The notes beneath the pieces were generated by a model, which saw nothing but the letters and a program-made list of their open reading frames with translations, made no database searches and was not told where the DNA came from. Below are positions 6,074-13,623 of a DNA stretch of 21,114 nucleotides, piece after piece; the stretch's first letter is position 1, and the number at the start of each line of letters is the position of its first letter. The stretch is from assembly GCA_002432795.1 (NCBI GenBank), contig DJGU01000114.1, positions 9,463-30,576 of the forward strand, in the 5' to 3' direction. Position numbers and translations under genes: made by a program. Origin of the DNA: Anaerolineaceae bacterium UBA5838. Its GTDB lineage: Bacteria; Chloroflexota; Anaerolineae; Anaerolineales; Anaerolineaceae.

Positions 6074-7984
6074 ATGAAAAGCGAATTTGCCTTAGCTTTC
6101 AACGAAATCCTGGAAGACAAGGGCTTGCCCCGTGAGGTTATCATGGCAGCAATCAACTCTGCCATGGTGTCCGCCTACCGCAAATCGGTTGGCGCGTCTA
6201 CAGCCCAGGAAATTCGGGTCGATTTCGATCTCGACAAAGGTACCATGCTGGTCTTTGCCGAGAAAGAGGTCACTGACGAAATTTATGACCATCGAACTGA
6301 AGTCTTGTTGGAAGAAGCTCGCAAGATCGATCCGGACTGCCAGCTTGGCGACCTGGTGATGGTGGAGTCTACTCCCGAAAACTTTGGTCGGATCGCTGCC
6401 CAAACCGCCCGCCAGGCAATCCAACAGAAGATTCGCGACGCTGAACGCGCCGCGCAATACGAGTTCTTTAAGAAACAGGAAGGCGAGATCGTCAGCGGTA
6501 TCGTGCAGGCGGTCAACTCGCGCCAGGCGACTATTGGGCTGGATCTGAAGGCGGAAGGCATAATGCAGCGCAAGGACATGATCCCTTCAGAACGCTTCCG
6601 CATTCACGACCGCATTCGCTCCTACGTGGTTGAGGTCAAAGACCTGCCCAAGGGACTGCAGATTGTGCTTTCGCGCGCCCATCGCAACTTCCTGCGCCGG
6701 CTGCTCGAGAACGAAGTTCCCGAGATCTACCACGGCATCGTTGAGATTCGTTCCATCGCCCGTGAGCCTGGTCAGCGCGCCAAGGTGGCTGTTTCTGCCA
6801 CACAGCAGGGCATTGACCCGGTCGGCGCTTGTGTGGGCCAGAGGGGTGTCCGCATCCAGGCGATCGTGCGCGAATTGCACGATGAAAAAATTGACGTCAT
6901 CGAGTGGAATCCTGACGCCGCGATTTACATCAGCAAAGCCATCAGCCCAGCCCGGGTTACAGGTGTGTATCTGAACCATGGCCAGGGCGATGATAAGACC
7001 GCCAGGGTAGTGGTGCCCGAGGATCAACTTAGCCTGGCGATTGGACGGGAAGGGCAAAATGCCCGCCTGGCAGCCAAACTGACTGGTTGGCGTATTGACA
7101 TCATGAGTGTCTCCGAAGCCGCCGGTAAGGCTTTGGAACTCCTGCGCAAGGATCCAAGCCTCGCAAAACTGGCAGCTGAAGAAGCAGACACAATGGCAAA
7201 AGTCGAAGCCTTATTGCAGCAAAAAGAAGAGGGCAGGGTTCTAAACCTTGACGACAGCACCCTGATTGCGCGCTTTGTGGATCGTATCGAAAAGCGTGGT
7301 GAGGCTGATCGCAAGGTTGAAGAGGACGCGCGCCAGGCGGAAATCCGTAAACTACGGGAGTCCATTGATCCCCGTGCCTTTGAACTCAACATCTTTGATG
7401 TGGCAGAGCTCAAGGAGCACTTGCAGGTGCTGGTGCAGTCAGCAGGATTGGAGACTTTTGGCGATCTGATGCTCCAGGTGAAACTGGATCCGGACGCCAT
7501 CCTTGCTATCAACGGCATCGGACCTAAATCCCAGGAGGAAATTCTCGAGGTTGTTCAGAACTATCAATTCCCGGTCATCGAACCTGAGTTGGTTGAAGAA
7601 GAGATAGTTGAAGTAAGTGCCGAGGTTGAGGCTGAACCGGTCGTTGAAGAGCTTCCTGTGCTTGAAGAACCTGAGCTGGTTGAAGAAACAGAAGTGGTCG
7701 TTGAAACTCCGGCTGAATTGCCGGAAGAAGTCGAAGAGCCCACCGGAACCGAAGAGGTTGAAGAACCTGCCGGGGAAGACAAATCCTTTGAAGAACTCTT
7801 CCAACTGGATACGATGCGCCGCACGAGTGAGACCTCTGAAGAAGAGGACGAGCTCGGTCTGTTTGGCGATAAGAAGAAGAAAAGCAAGAAGCGCAAAGGT
7901 TATACTGTGGAATATGATCCCGATCGCGATGCGACTTATGTGACACGCAAACATCGCAACGAGGACGATTGGGGAGAATGGTAA
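6074..7984 (+). CDS. nusA: Transcription termination/antitermination protein NusA
   Basis: 636 residues. NusA binds RNA polymerase and nascent RNA and modulates pausing, termination and antitermination. The domain order is complete. An N-terminal RNAP-binding domain spans about 1-130. An S1 domain follows at about 135-200. KH1 has GACVGQRG at 251-258 and KH2 has AIGREGQNARLAAKLTGW at 322-339. A helix-hairpin-helix-like domain contains AINGIGPKSQEEIL at 478-491. An unusual tail of about 140 residues follows: Glu/Pro/Val-rich and strongly acidic from 500 to 595, then the basic cluster KKKKSKKRK at 600-608, then a Tyr/Asp-rich end. The family is often 340-500 residues, so the tail is an addition. 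It heads the operon, and its leader contains an attenuator. rimP, a frequent upstream partner, is absent here. Confidence 0.97.
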   Translation: MKSEFALAFNEILEDKGLPREVIMAAINSAMVSAYRKSVGASTAQEIRVDFDLDKGTMLVFAEKEVTDEIYDHRTEVLLEEARKIDPDCQLGDLVMVESTPENFGRIAAQTARQAIQQKIRDAERAAQYEFFKKQEGEIVSGIVQAVNSRQATIGLDLKAEGIMQRKDMIPSERFRIHDRIRSYVVEVKDLPKGLQIVLSRAHRNFLRRLLENEVPEIYHGIVEIRSIAREPGQRAKVAVSATQQGIDPVGACVGQRGVRIQAIVRELHDEKIDVIEWNPDAAIYISKAISPARVTGVYLNHGQGDDKTARVVVPEDQLSLAIGREGQNARLAAKLTGWRIDIMSVSEAAGKALELLRKDPSLAKLAAEEADTMAKVEALLQQKEEGRVLNLDDSTLIARFVDRIEKRGEADRKVEEDARQAEIRKLRESIDPRAFELNIFDVAELKEHLQVLVQSAGLETFGDLMLQVKLDPDAILAINGIGPKSQEEILEVVQNYQFPVIEPELVEEEIVEVSAEVEAEPVVEELPVLEEPELVEETEVVVETPAELPEEVEEPTGTEEVEEPAGEDKSFEELFQLDTMRRTSETSEEEDELGLFGDKKKKSKKRKGYTVEYDPDRDATYVTRKHRNEDDWGEW

Positions 7985-8011
7985 AAGCTGGTGTGATGAA
8001 GCAGAGTAAAG

Positions 8012-8329
8012 GTGGCAGCTAAAACCGCACGTAAAGTTAAGCACGTCCCCCAGAGGACATGCGTTGGATGCAAGCAAGTTTTGTCCAAAAGACAACTGAT
8101 CCGCATGGTTCGCAGCTCTGAGGGCGTGATGATTGACCCGAGTGGAAAGCTTCCTGGTCGAGGAGCGTATCTTCATGACCAGAAGAGTTGTTGGGTCAAA
8201 GCTTTGAAGGGTTCACTTGAACATGCCCTGCGGACAACCATCCAGGAGCAAGACCTGGCAACATTGAGAGTTTTCATGGAGACTCTGCCTGAGGGCGAGA
8301 GTTCAGATGAGGAACCAATGAGCGCCTGA
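8012..8329 (+). CDS. rnpM: YlxR/RnpM family RNA-binding protein (DUF448)
   Basis: 105 residues, with GTG start at 8012. An in-frame TGA at 7997-7999 and the conserved motif at residue 15 leave no other reasonable start. The signature RTCVGC is at 15-20 and GRGAYLH at 49-55, separated by the usual basic stretch. In Bacillus the YlxR protein (RnpM) binds RNase P RNA and modulates its activity; others describe it as a nucleoid-associated regulator. Which applies here is unknown. The gene sits between nusA and infB, its conserved location in many bacteria. The ribosome site is weak, so translation may depend on coupling from nusA 27 bases upstream. A Glu/Asp-rich tail ends the protein. Confidence 0.93.
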   Translation: MAAKTARKVKHVPQRTCVGCKQVLSKRQLIRMVRSSEGVMIDPSGKLPGRGAYLHDQKSCWVKALKGSLEHALRTTIQEQDLATLRVFMETLPEGESSDEEPMSA

Positions 8330-8404
8330 AAGATCTTGTTTTGCTCGTGTGTGGCGTCCGGAGGGGTTGTGAGCAAGTGACCGTTAAAGAGAGACGGAGT
8401 AGAT

Positions 8405-10189
8405 ATGAGCAAAACTGAAGAAAAAACAATTCAACTTCCCTATAGTTTATCGGTGAGAGAACTGGCTGTTTTAATGAACACCAGCGCTGTTGCTGTGATT
8501 AAAATCCTGATGTCCAATGGCGTCATGGCCAGCATCAACCAGCAGATCGACTTTGATACTGCAGCGGTTGTTGCAACCGAACTGGGCTTTGAACCCCAAC
8601 TTGAGCAAGAAGAAGTTGTAGTCGAAGAAGAGGGCGAAATACCCCTGTGGCGTCGCGTGATCCTGGAAGAAGATCCTAAAAACCTTGAATCCCGTCCACC
8701 TGTGGTGACGATTTTGGGGCATGTTGATCACGGCAAGACCACCCTGCTGGACGCTATTCGGCATACTGATGTGGCTGGAGGCGAAGCGGGCGGAATCACC
8801 CAACATATCGGTGCTTACCAGATCCAGCACAAAGACCGCACCATCACCTTCCTCGACACCCCTGGCCATGCCGCGTTTTCGTCCATGCGCGCCCGTGGCG
8901 CCCAGGGCGCGGATATTGTGGTGCTGGTGGTGGCAGCGGATGATGGCGTGCAGCCGCAAACCCGCGAAGCCGCCAACCATGCCAAGGCTGCCCAGGTTCC
9001 GATTGTGGTGGCACTAAATAAAATCGACAAGAGCGATGCCAACCCGGACCGTGTAAAAACCCAGTTGGCTGACATCGGTCTGCAGCCTGATGAATGGGAA
9101 GGCGACACATTCGTCATGCCCGTTTCAGCCAAGGCAAAAGAGGGTCTGGAGGACCTGCTCGAAACGATCCTCCTCGTGGCGGACAACCTGACCATTAAAG
9201 CCAATCCCAAAGGTGCCTGCATTGGCACGGTTGTGGAAGCGCAGCTGGATAAATCCACTGGCAATATGGCAACCCTGCTCGTGCAAAATGGCACTCTGAA
9301 GGTTGGTGATGTGGTTGTGGCGGGTGAAGGTACCGGCAAGATCAAGGCGATGTTCGATCAACGAAACAAACGCGTCAGCAAGGCTGGTCCCTCAACACCA
9401 GTTGTGGTAATGGGACTCAACGCTCTGCCTGAAGCTGGCGACCTCTTCCAGGTGGTGGATAATGAACGTGAAGGGCGCAATATTGTTGCCCAACGCAAGG
9501 CGGAACGTGAAGCCAAAAGGAACACCAAGCGCGCCACGCTCGAGGAACTTTTCAGCCAATACAAGTCGGGTCATGCAAAAGATTTGCGCCTGATCCTCAA
9601 GGCTGATGTTCAGGGTTCGCTTGAACCGATTATTAACGAGCTTGAAGACCTGGGTAAAAAACAAAAAGGTCTGACTGTCAAGATCCTGCACGCAGAAACT
9701 GGCAATGTGACTGAAAGTGACGTGATGCTTGCTGCAGCTTCCAATGCGATTGTGCTTGGTTTTGATGTGGATGTTGACCAGGGTGCTCGTAGAGGGGCAG
9801 AGGTTGAAGGTGTGTCCATCCGCCTCTATAAGATCATTTACCGCCTGATCGAAGACGTTGAAAAAGCCCTTAACGGTCTGCTCGAACCCGAAATGGTAGA
9901 GCGTGTGATCGGTAAGGCAGCTGTTTTGGCGACCTTCAAGGTCTCAAAGGGCGGCACTGCGGCAGGATGCCGGGTGCTGACGGGTGAGTTACGCCGGAAT
10001 GCTTCTGTGCGAGTAATGCGCGCAGGTGAGGCAGTTGTTAAGACGGAAATATCCAGCATTCGCCGTGAAAAAGACGATGTACGCGAGGTTCGTGAGGGTA
10101 TGGAATGCGGAATTACGCTCAGGAACTTTGAAGGTTTCGAAGTGGGCGACTTATTCGAATGCTTCATCATGGAAAAGTTTGGCGGCTGA
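8405..10189 (+). CDS. infB: Translation initiation factor IF-2
   Basis: 594 residues with ATG 8405 and GGAG seven bases upstream. IF-2 is the GTPase that places fMet-tRNA on the 30S subunit and drives subunit joining. An IF2_N domain (about 12-62) is followed by a short acidic linker and the G domain. The G motifs are intact: G1 GHVDHGKT at 105-112, G2 GGITQHIGA at 129-137, G3 DTPGH at 151-155, G4 NKID at 205-208 and G5 SAK at 241-243. Domains II-IV complete the protein, including the C-terminal tRNA-binding domain with GITLRNFEGFEVGD. The long charged N-terminal extension of enterobacterial IF-2 is absent, giving the short form. It follows rnpM by 75 bases. Confidence 0.98.
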   Translation: MSKTEEKTIQLPYSLSVRELAVLMNTSAVAVIKILMSNGVMASINQQIDFDTAAVVATELGFEPQLEQEEVVVEEEGEIPLWRRVILEEDPKNLESRPPVVTILGHVDHGKTTLLDAIRHTDVAGGEAGGITQHIGAYQIQHKDRTITFLDTPGHAAFSSMRARGAQGADIVVLVVAADDGVQPQTREAANHAKAAQVPIVVALNKIDKSDANPDRVKTQLADIGLQPDEWEGDTFVMPVSAKAKEGLEDLLETILLVADNLTIKANPKGACIGTVVEAQLDKSTGNMATLLVQNGTLKVGDVVVAGEGTGKIKAMFDQRNKRVSKAGPSTPVVVMGLNALPEAGDLFQVVDNEREGRNIVAQRKAEREAKRNTKRATLEELFSQYKSGHAKDLRLILKADVQGSLEPIINELEDLGKKQKGLTVKILHAETGNVTESDVMLAAASNAIVLGFDVDVDQGARRGAEVEGVSIRLYKIIYRLIEDVEKALNGLLEPEMVERVIGKAAVLATFKVSKGGTAAGCRVLTGELRRNASVRVMRAGEAVVKTEISSIRREKDDVREVREGMECGITLRNFEGFEVGDLFECFIMEKFGG

Positions 10190-10216
10190 TAAGTTGCACA
10201 GTTAAGGAGAAAAGAT

Positions 10217-10717
10217 ATGCCAACCCCCTTGAGAATGAAACGCATTAACGACCGGATAAAGGAAGTCCTTTCGGTCCTTCTGATTTCCAAGATTGACGAC
10301 CCGCGCCTGGCTGGCGTTTCAGTCACAGATGTGAAAGTCGATCGCGAACTGGATTTTGCCAACATCTATGTTTCTTCATTGGATGGCGCAAAATCATCCC
10401 GCGAGGTGATTGCTGCCCTCAACCATGCCCGCGGTTATTTGAAGTACGAAATTGCCCAGGAAGTTGAATTGCGAGTGATGCCCCGCCTGCGGTTTTTCTG
10501 GGATCCAACCCCGGAAAGAGCGGATCGCATCGATAGTCTGCTGGCGAAATTGCACGAGGAAAGCGATAAAATGGACGATACTGATGAATTAATTCCAAAT
10601 GGGGATGAAGACTTGTTTGACGAGATCACCGTGAAGGATTGGGAATCGGATGATGACCTCCCTGAGCTGGATGAAGCTGGAGACGAGGACTATTTCGACG
10701 ATGACGATGATGAGTAG
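10217..10717 (+). CDS. rbfA: Ribosome-binding factor A with acidic tail
   Basis: 166 residues, with AAGGAG eight bases before ATG 10217. RbfA assists late maturation of 16S rRNA in the 30S subunit. The KH-like fold occupies roughly residues 1-115, with MKRINDRIKEVLS near the start, DDPRLAGVSVTDVKVDRELD in the middle and LRFFWDPTPERADRIDSLL at its end. About 50 residues of almost continuous Asp/Glu follow, ending DYFDDDDDE; many RbfA proteins of 115-130 residues lack such a tail. The gene follows infB by 27 bases, its usual position. Its last eight bases overlap the next gene. Confidence 0.95.
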   Translation: MPTPLRMKRINDRIKEVLSVLLISKIDDPRLAGVSVTDVKVDRELDFANIYVSSLDGAKSSREVIAALNHARGYLKYEIAQEVELRVMPRLRFFWDPTPERADRIDSLLAKLHEESDKMDDTDELIPNGDEDLFDEITVKDWESDDDLPELDEAGDEDYFDDDDDE

Positions 10718-11699
10718 TAAGCTTGATGACGCCATCCGACAGCAGCTCGCTGCCGCACAAAAAATTGTCATAGTAGGGCATATTCGCCCGGACGGTGACG
10801 CCATCGGTTCAATGCTCGGTTTGGCGCATGCTCTGCGTGCCAAAGGGAAACAGGTTGACTGTGTTTTGCAGGATGGAGTGCTGGAGAAGTACGCTTTTCT
10901 TCCGGGCGCGGAAGAAGTATTGACTTCTGTTCCCCAAAATTATGATTACCTGATTGTTGTTGACAGTTCGGATATTATGCGCACTGGTCAGGTGTTGGAT
11001 GGGCTGGCCGCACCAGATCTGGTGATCGACCACCACAACACACACGATAACTTTGGAAAATTGGAGTACGTCCTGCCGGAAGTTGAGGCTACAGCCTTGA
11101 TTTTGGCAGACAGCATCCCAAAATGGGACCTGACCATCACACAGGATGTGGCGACCTGCTTGCTGACAGGTTTGCTCTCCGATACAATTGGTTTTCGCAC
11201 GGGTAACACCCAGCCTGCAGCTCTGCGTGCCGCTGCAGACCTGATGGAAAAAGGCGCAGATTTTCACGATGTCTACCTGAAAACACTGAGCGATAAAACC
11301 CTGGCAGAAGCACGTTATTGGGGGCAGGGTTTGTCGAACATTCAACAAAATGGCGCAATTCTGTGGTCGACCCTCACGCTTCATGATAGAATCATTTCAA
11401 GTTATCAGGGCAACGATGATGCTGATTTAGTCAACATCCTTTCTTCCATAAAAGGTCCGCTGATTACGATCCTTTTTGTAGAACAAGAAGGTGGAGGAGT
11501 AAAAATCAGTTGGCGAGCCGTGGAAGGAGTGGATGTGTCAAAACTCGCAAGGGAATTTGGAGGGGGAGGTCATATAGCTGCCGCGGGGGCTGATGTTGAA
11601 GGGAAATTACAGAACATTCAAGAAGATGTGATCATTAGCGCGGAGCGATACCTGAAAGAACTCGGTTCGAACTGGGTTGAAAGAGATACAAATGACTGA
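10710..11699 (+). CDS. nrnA: DHH/DHHA1 phosphoesterase, NrnA-like (nanoRNase / pAp phosphatase)
   Basis: 329 residues from ATG 10710; ATG 10707 is one codon longer and equally possible. The frame extends further upstream, but only inside the acidic tail of rbfA. Metal-binding motifs of the DHH superfamily are present: HIRPDGDAIGS at 24-34, VVDSSD at 83-88, DHHN at 107-110 and LSD at 156-158. The DHHA1 substrate-binding motif FGGGGHIAAAG is at 283-293. NrnA-type enzymes degrade 2-5-base RNA fragments and can dephosphorylate pAp; a c-di-nucleotide-related function is an alternative within the family. The start overlaps the rbfA stop by eight bases with no clear ribosome site, suggesting translational coupling. 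DHH genes between rbfA and truB are common. Confidence 0.92.
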   Translation: MSSKLDDAIRQQLAAAQKIVIVGHIRPDGDAIGSMLGLAHALRAKGKQVDCVLQDGVLEKYAFLPGAEEVLTSVPQNYDYLIVVDSSDIMRTGQVLDGLAAPDLVIDHHNTHDNFGKLEYVLPEVEATALILADSIPKWDLTITQDVATCLLTGLLSDTIGFRTGNTQPAALRAAADLMEKGADFHDVYLKTLSDKTLAEARYWGQGLSNIQQNGAILWSTLTLHDRIISSYQGNDDADLVNILSSIKGPLITILFVEQEGGGVKISWRAVEGVDVSKLAREFGGGGHIAAAGADVEGKLQNIQEDVIISAERYLKELGSNWVERDTND

Positions 11700-12618
11700 T
11701 AAACAACATAACGATCGAAGTAATTTAGCAAACGCTGTTTCTGGGGTTCTCGTAATTGACAAACCGGTAGGGATGACATCCCATGATGTGGTACAGCAAG
11801 TTCGCGCTGGAACCCGTATTCGCAGGGCTGGTCATACCGGCACTCTTGACCCCCGGGCTTCAGGTGTGCTGGTAGTTCTGATTGGACCCGCTGTGCGGTT
11901 GAGTGAGTATGTTTCCAATTCCGACAAGCGCTACCAGGCAGTACTTCGGTTTGGCATGACCACCAACACTTACGACACGGAAGGTGAGATCACCAGCCGT
12001 GCACCGGTGGATATCAGCTATGAAGAACTGGAGGAAACTCTCGGTACTTTTGTAGGTGAATTTGAACAGACCCCACCCATCTATTCTGCCATCAAAGTTG
12101 GCGGGCGTAAAGCCTACGATATCGCTCGCAACGGCGAAACGGTTGAGCTCGAACCGCGCTTGATTACTGTACATTCAATCGAGCTGCTCGATTGGGATCC
12201 GCCGGAAGCTGTGGTTGATATTCACTGCTCCTCAGGTACCTACATCCGCTCGCTGGCATCTGACTTAGGTGAGAAGCTTGGTTGTGGTGCAACGCTGGTT
12301 GGTTTGCGAAGAACCCGCAATGGTCAATTTGCCCTGCGAGACGCGGTTTCTCTCAGCAAACTCCAGGATGCTTTTAATAACGGTGATTGGTATAAATATC
12401 TGATCCCAGCCGCTGAAGCTCTGAGCGACTGGTACACCGTTGTGCTCACTTTTGAGCAGGTGGACGCGGTACGGCACGGTCATCGTGTGCCCGCATCGGA
12501 AACGGTAGAGGAAGGCATGTGGGGCCGCGCGGTCAGCGAAGAAGGCGAACTGGTCGCGCTGATCGAATACGATGCCGAAACGAACGAATGGCAGCCTCGC
12601 AAAGTATTTTTCAATTAG
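11692..12618 (+). CDS. truB: tRNA pseudouridine(55) synthase TruB
   Basis: 308 residues from ATG 11692, which overlaps the upstream stop as ATGACTGA; an in-frame TTG at 11677 is less likely. TruB converts U55 of the tRNA T-loop to pseudouridine. The catalytic block GHTGTLDPRASGVL has Asp53 as nucleophile, and KPVGMTSHDVV at 24-34 is the family's N-terminal motif. RYQAVLRFGMTTNTYDTEGE at 80-99 and SSGTYIRSLASDLG near residue 180 are further conserved blocks. The last 80 residues form the PUA-like C-terminal part. The overlap with the nrnA-like gene implies coupling. Confidence 0.96.
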   Translation: MTDKQHNDRSNLANAVSGVLVIDKPVGMTSHDVVQQVRAGTRIRRAGHTGTLDPRASGVLVVLIGPAVRLSEYVSNSDKRYQAVLRFGMTTNTYDTEGEITSRAPVDISYEELEETLGTFVGEFEQTPPIYSAIKVGGRKAYDIARNGETVELEPRLITVHSIELLDWDPPEAVVDIHCSSGTYIRSLASDLGEKLGCGATLVGLRRTRNGQFALRDAVSLSKLQDAFNNGDWYKYLIPAAEALSDWYTVVLTFEQVDAVRHGHRVPASETVEEGMWGRAVSEEGELVALIEYDAETNEWQPRKVFFN

Positions 12619-12625
12619 GAAAATA

Positions 12626-12697
12626 ATGAAAAAAATTGTAGCCCCGATTGGTAAGACCAGGAAGGGCTATTTATTTGCCTTACAACGGAAATTATGA
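12626..12697 (+). CDS. Possible 23-residue leader peptide upstream of ribF
   Basis: ATG at 12626 has AGGA six bases upstream and opens a 23-codon frame, MKKIVAPIGKTRKGYLFALQ..., basic throughout. Its TGA (12695-12697) overlaps the ribF ATG (12694-12696) as ATGA, the arrangement used for translational coupling. The ribF start itself has only a weak GGA site. The frame also spans the hairpin at 12639-12669. Short frames like this arise by chance, so it is a candidate only. Confidence 0.35.
   Translation: MKKIVAPIGKTRKGYLFALQRKL
12639..12676 (+). terminator. Hairpin between truB and ribF, possible weak terminator
   Basis: TAGCCC at 12639-12644 pairs with GGGCTA at 12664-12669, with an inner TGGT/ACCA stem (12649-12652 and 12656-12659), followed by TTTATTT. 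It could lower expression of ribF and the thyX-like gene relative to truB, or be an RNA control element. The tail is not a clean U-run, so full termination is unlikely. Confidence 0.4.
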
Positions 12698-13623
12698 CGG
12701 AATTCATCACTGGCTGGCCTGAACATCCCATACTGAACACCTGGTTGACCATTGGCAATTTTGACGGCGTACATTTGGGGCATCGGGCTCTTATCCAGGG
12801 TCTGATGGATAGGGCAAAGAAGAATCAAGGTCAAGCCCTGGTGCTCACCTTTTGGCCGCACCCGCGCGTATTGCTCGGGCAAGTGAGCGAACCGTTCCTC
12901 CTCACCACACAGGCAGAGAAACAGCATCAGCTACAGAAAGCTGGATTGGATCTGGTTCTGACCCTGCCCTTTGACCAAAATCTGGCGGACATGAACGCGG
13001 AAGATTTCCTGGAGCAAATGGATTCCAAATTGAAGCCTTCTGGTCTGTTGGTGGGAGCCAATTTTCGTCTGGGCAAAAATCGCCAGGCAGATTTCAGTTT
13101 CATTCAGACCTTCTGCCGAACAAGGGGCATCTCATGTGAAAGCTTTCCAGCTTTCAAACTCGGCGGTGAGGCTGTTTCTTCCAATCGCATCCGTGCCTGC
13201 CTGATGGAAGGGCAGGTTGCTGAGGCTGCCAGGCTTTTGGGGCGGCTTTTCAGCCTTCAAGGCGAAATACAGCCAGGCAAGCAGGTCGGCAGAAAATTGG
13301 GTTTTCCTACCGCCAACTTCTTTCCTGATCAATTGCAGTTGCTGCCGCGTTTTGGGGTTTATGCCGCGCGGGTTTTTCTCGAGGATCAGGTTTTGATGGG
13401 AGTCACAAACATTGGCGTCAGACCGACTTTCGAGTTGGAAGCAAGGCCGAATGTGGAAACCCTCATTTTGGATTTTGACGATAGAATTTATCATCAGACG
13501 ATTCGGATCGAACTGCTCAGTTTCCTGCGGCCTGAGCGCCGCTTTGAGCAGGTGGAAGATTTGATCGCGCAAATTGCAGTTGACGAAGCCCAAACCAGGA
13601 GGATTTTTCAGAATGGACCTTAA
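12694..13623 (+). CDS. ribF: Bifunctional riboflavin kinase / FAD synthetase RibF
   Basis: 309 residues, starting at ATG 12694. RibF phosphorylates riboflavin to FMN and adenylates FMN to FAD. The N-terminal adenylyltransferase has GNFDGVHLGH at 21-30, FWPHPR at 53-58 and the SSNRIR block at 162-167. The C-terminal kinase domain has KLGFPTAN at 201-208, NIGVRPTF at 239-246 and NVETLILDF at 253-261, with Glu256 as the expected catalytic residue. Both halves are complete. The gene follows truB as in very many bacteria. Its stop overlaps the start of the thyX-like gene by 11 bases, so FAD production and a presumed FAD enzyme are translated together. Confidence 0.97.
   Translation: MTEFITGWPEHPILNTWLTIGNFDGVHLGHRALIQGLMDRAKKNQGQALVLTFWPHPRVLLGQVSEPFLLTTQAEKQHQLQKAGLDLVLTLPFDQNLADMNAEDFLEQMDSKLKPSGLLVGANFRLGKNRQADFSFIQTFCRTRGISCESFPAFKLGGEAVSSNRIRACLMEGQVAEAARLLGRLFSLQGEIQPGKQVGRKLGFPTANFFPDQLQLLPRFGVYAARVFLEDQVLMGVTNIGVRPTFELEARPNVETLILDFDDRIYHQTIRIELLSFLRPERRFEQVEDLIAQIAVDEAQTRRIFQNGP

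Noticed and set aside
7439..8176. 245-codon minus-strand frame opposite the end of nusA and rnpM
   Set aside because: It mirrors the Glu/Val-rich NusA tail as Phe/Leu-rich protein and spans two real genes on the other strand.
13574..13612. 13-residue N-terminal extension of the ThyX-like protein
   Set aside because: The AGGAGG site inside this segment serves ATG 13613; the earlier ATG has none.
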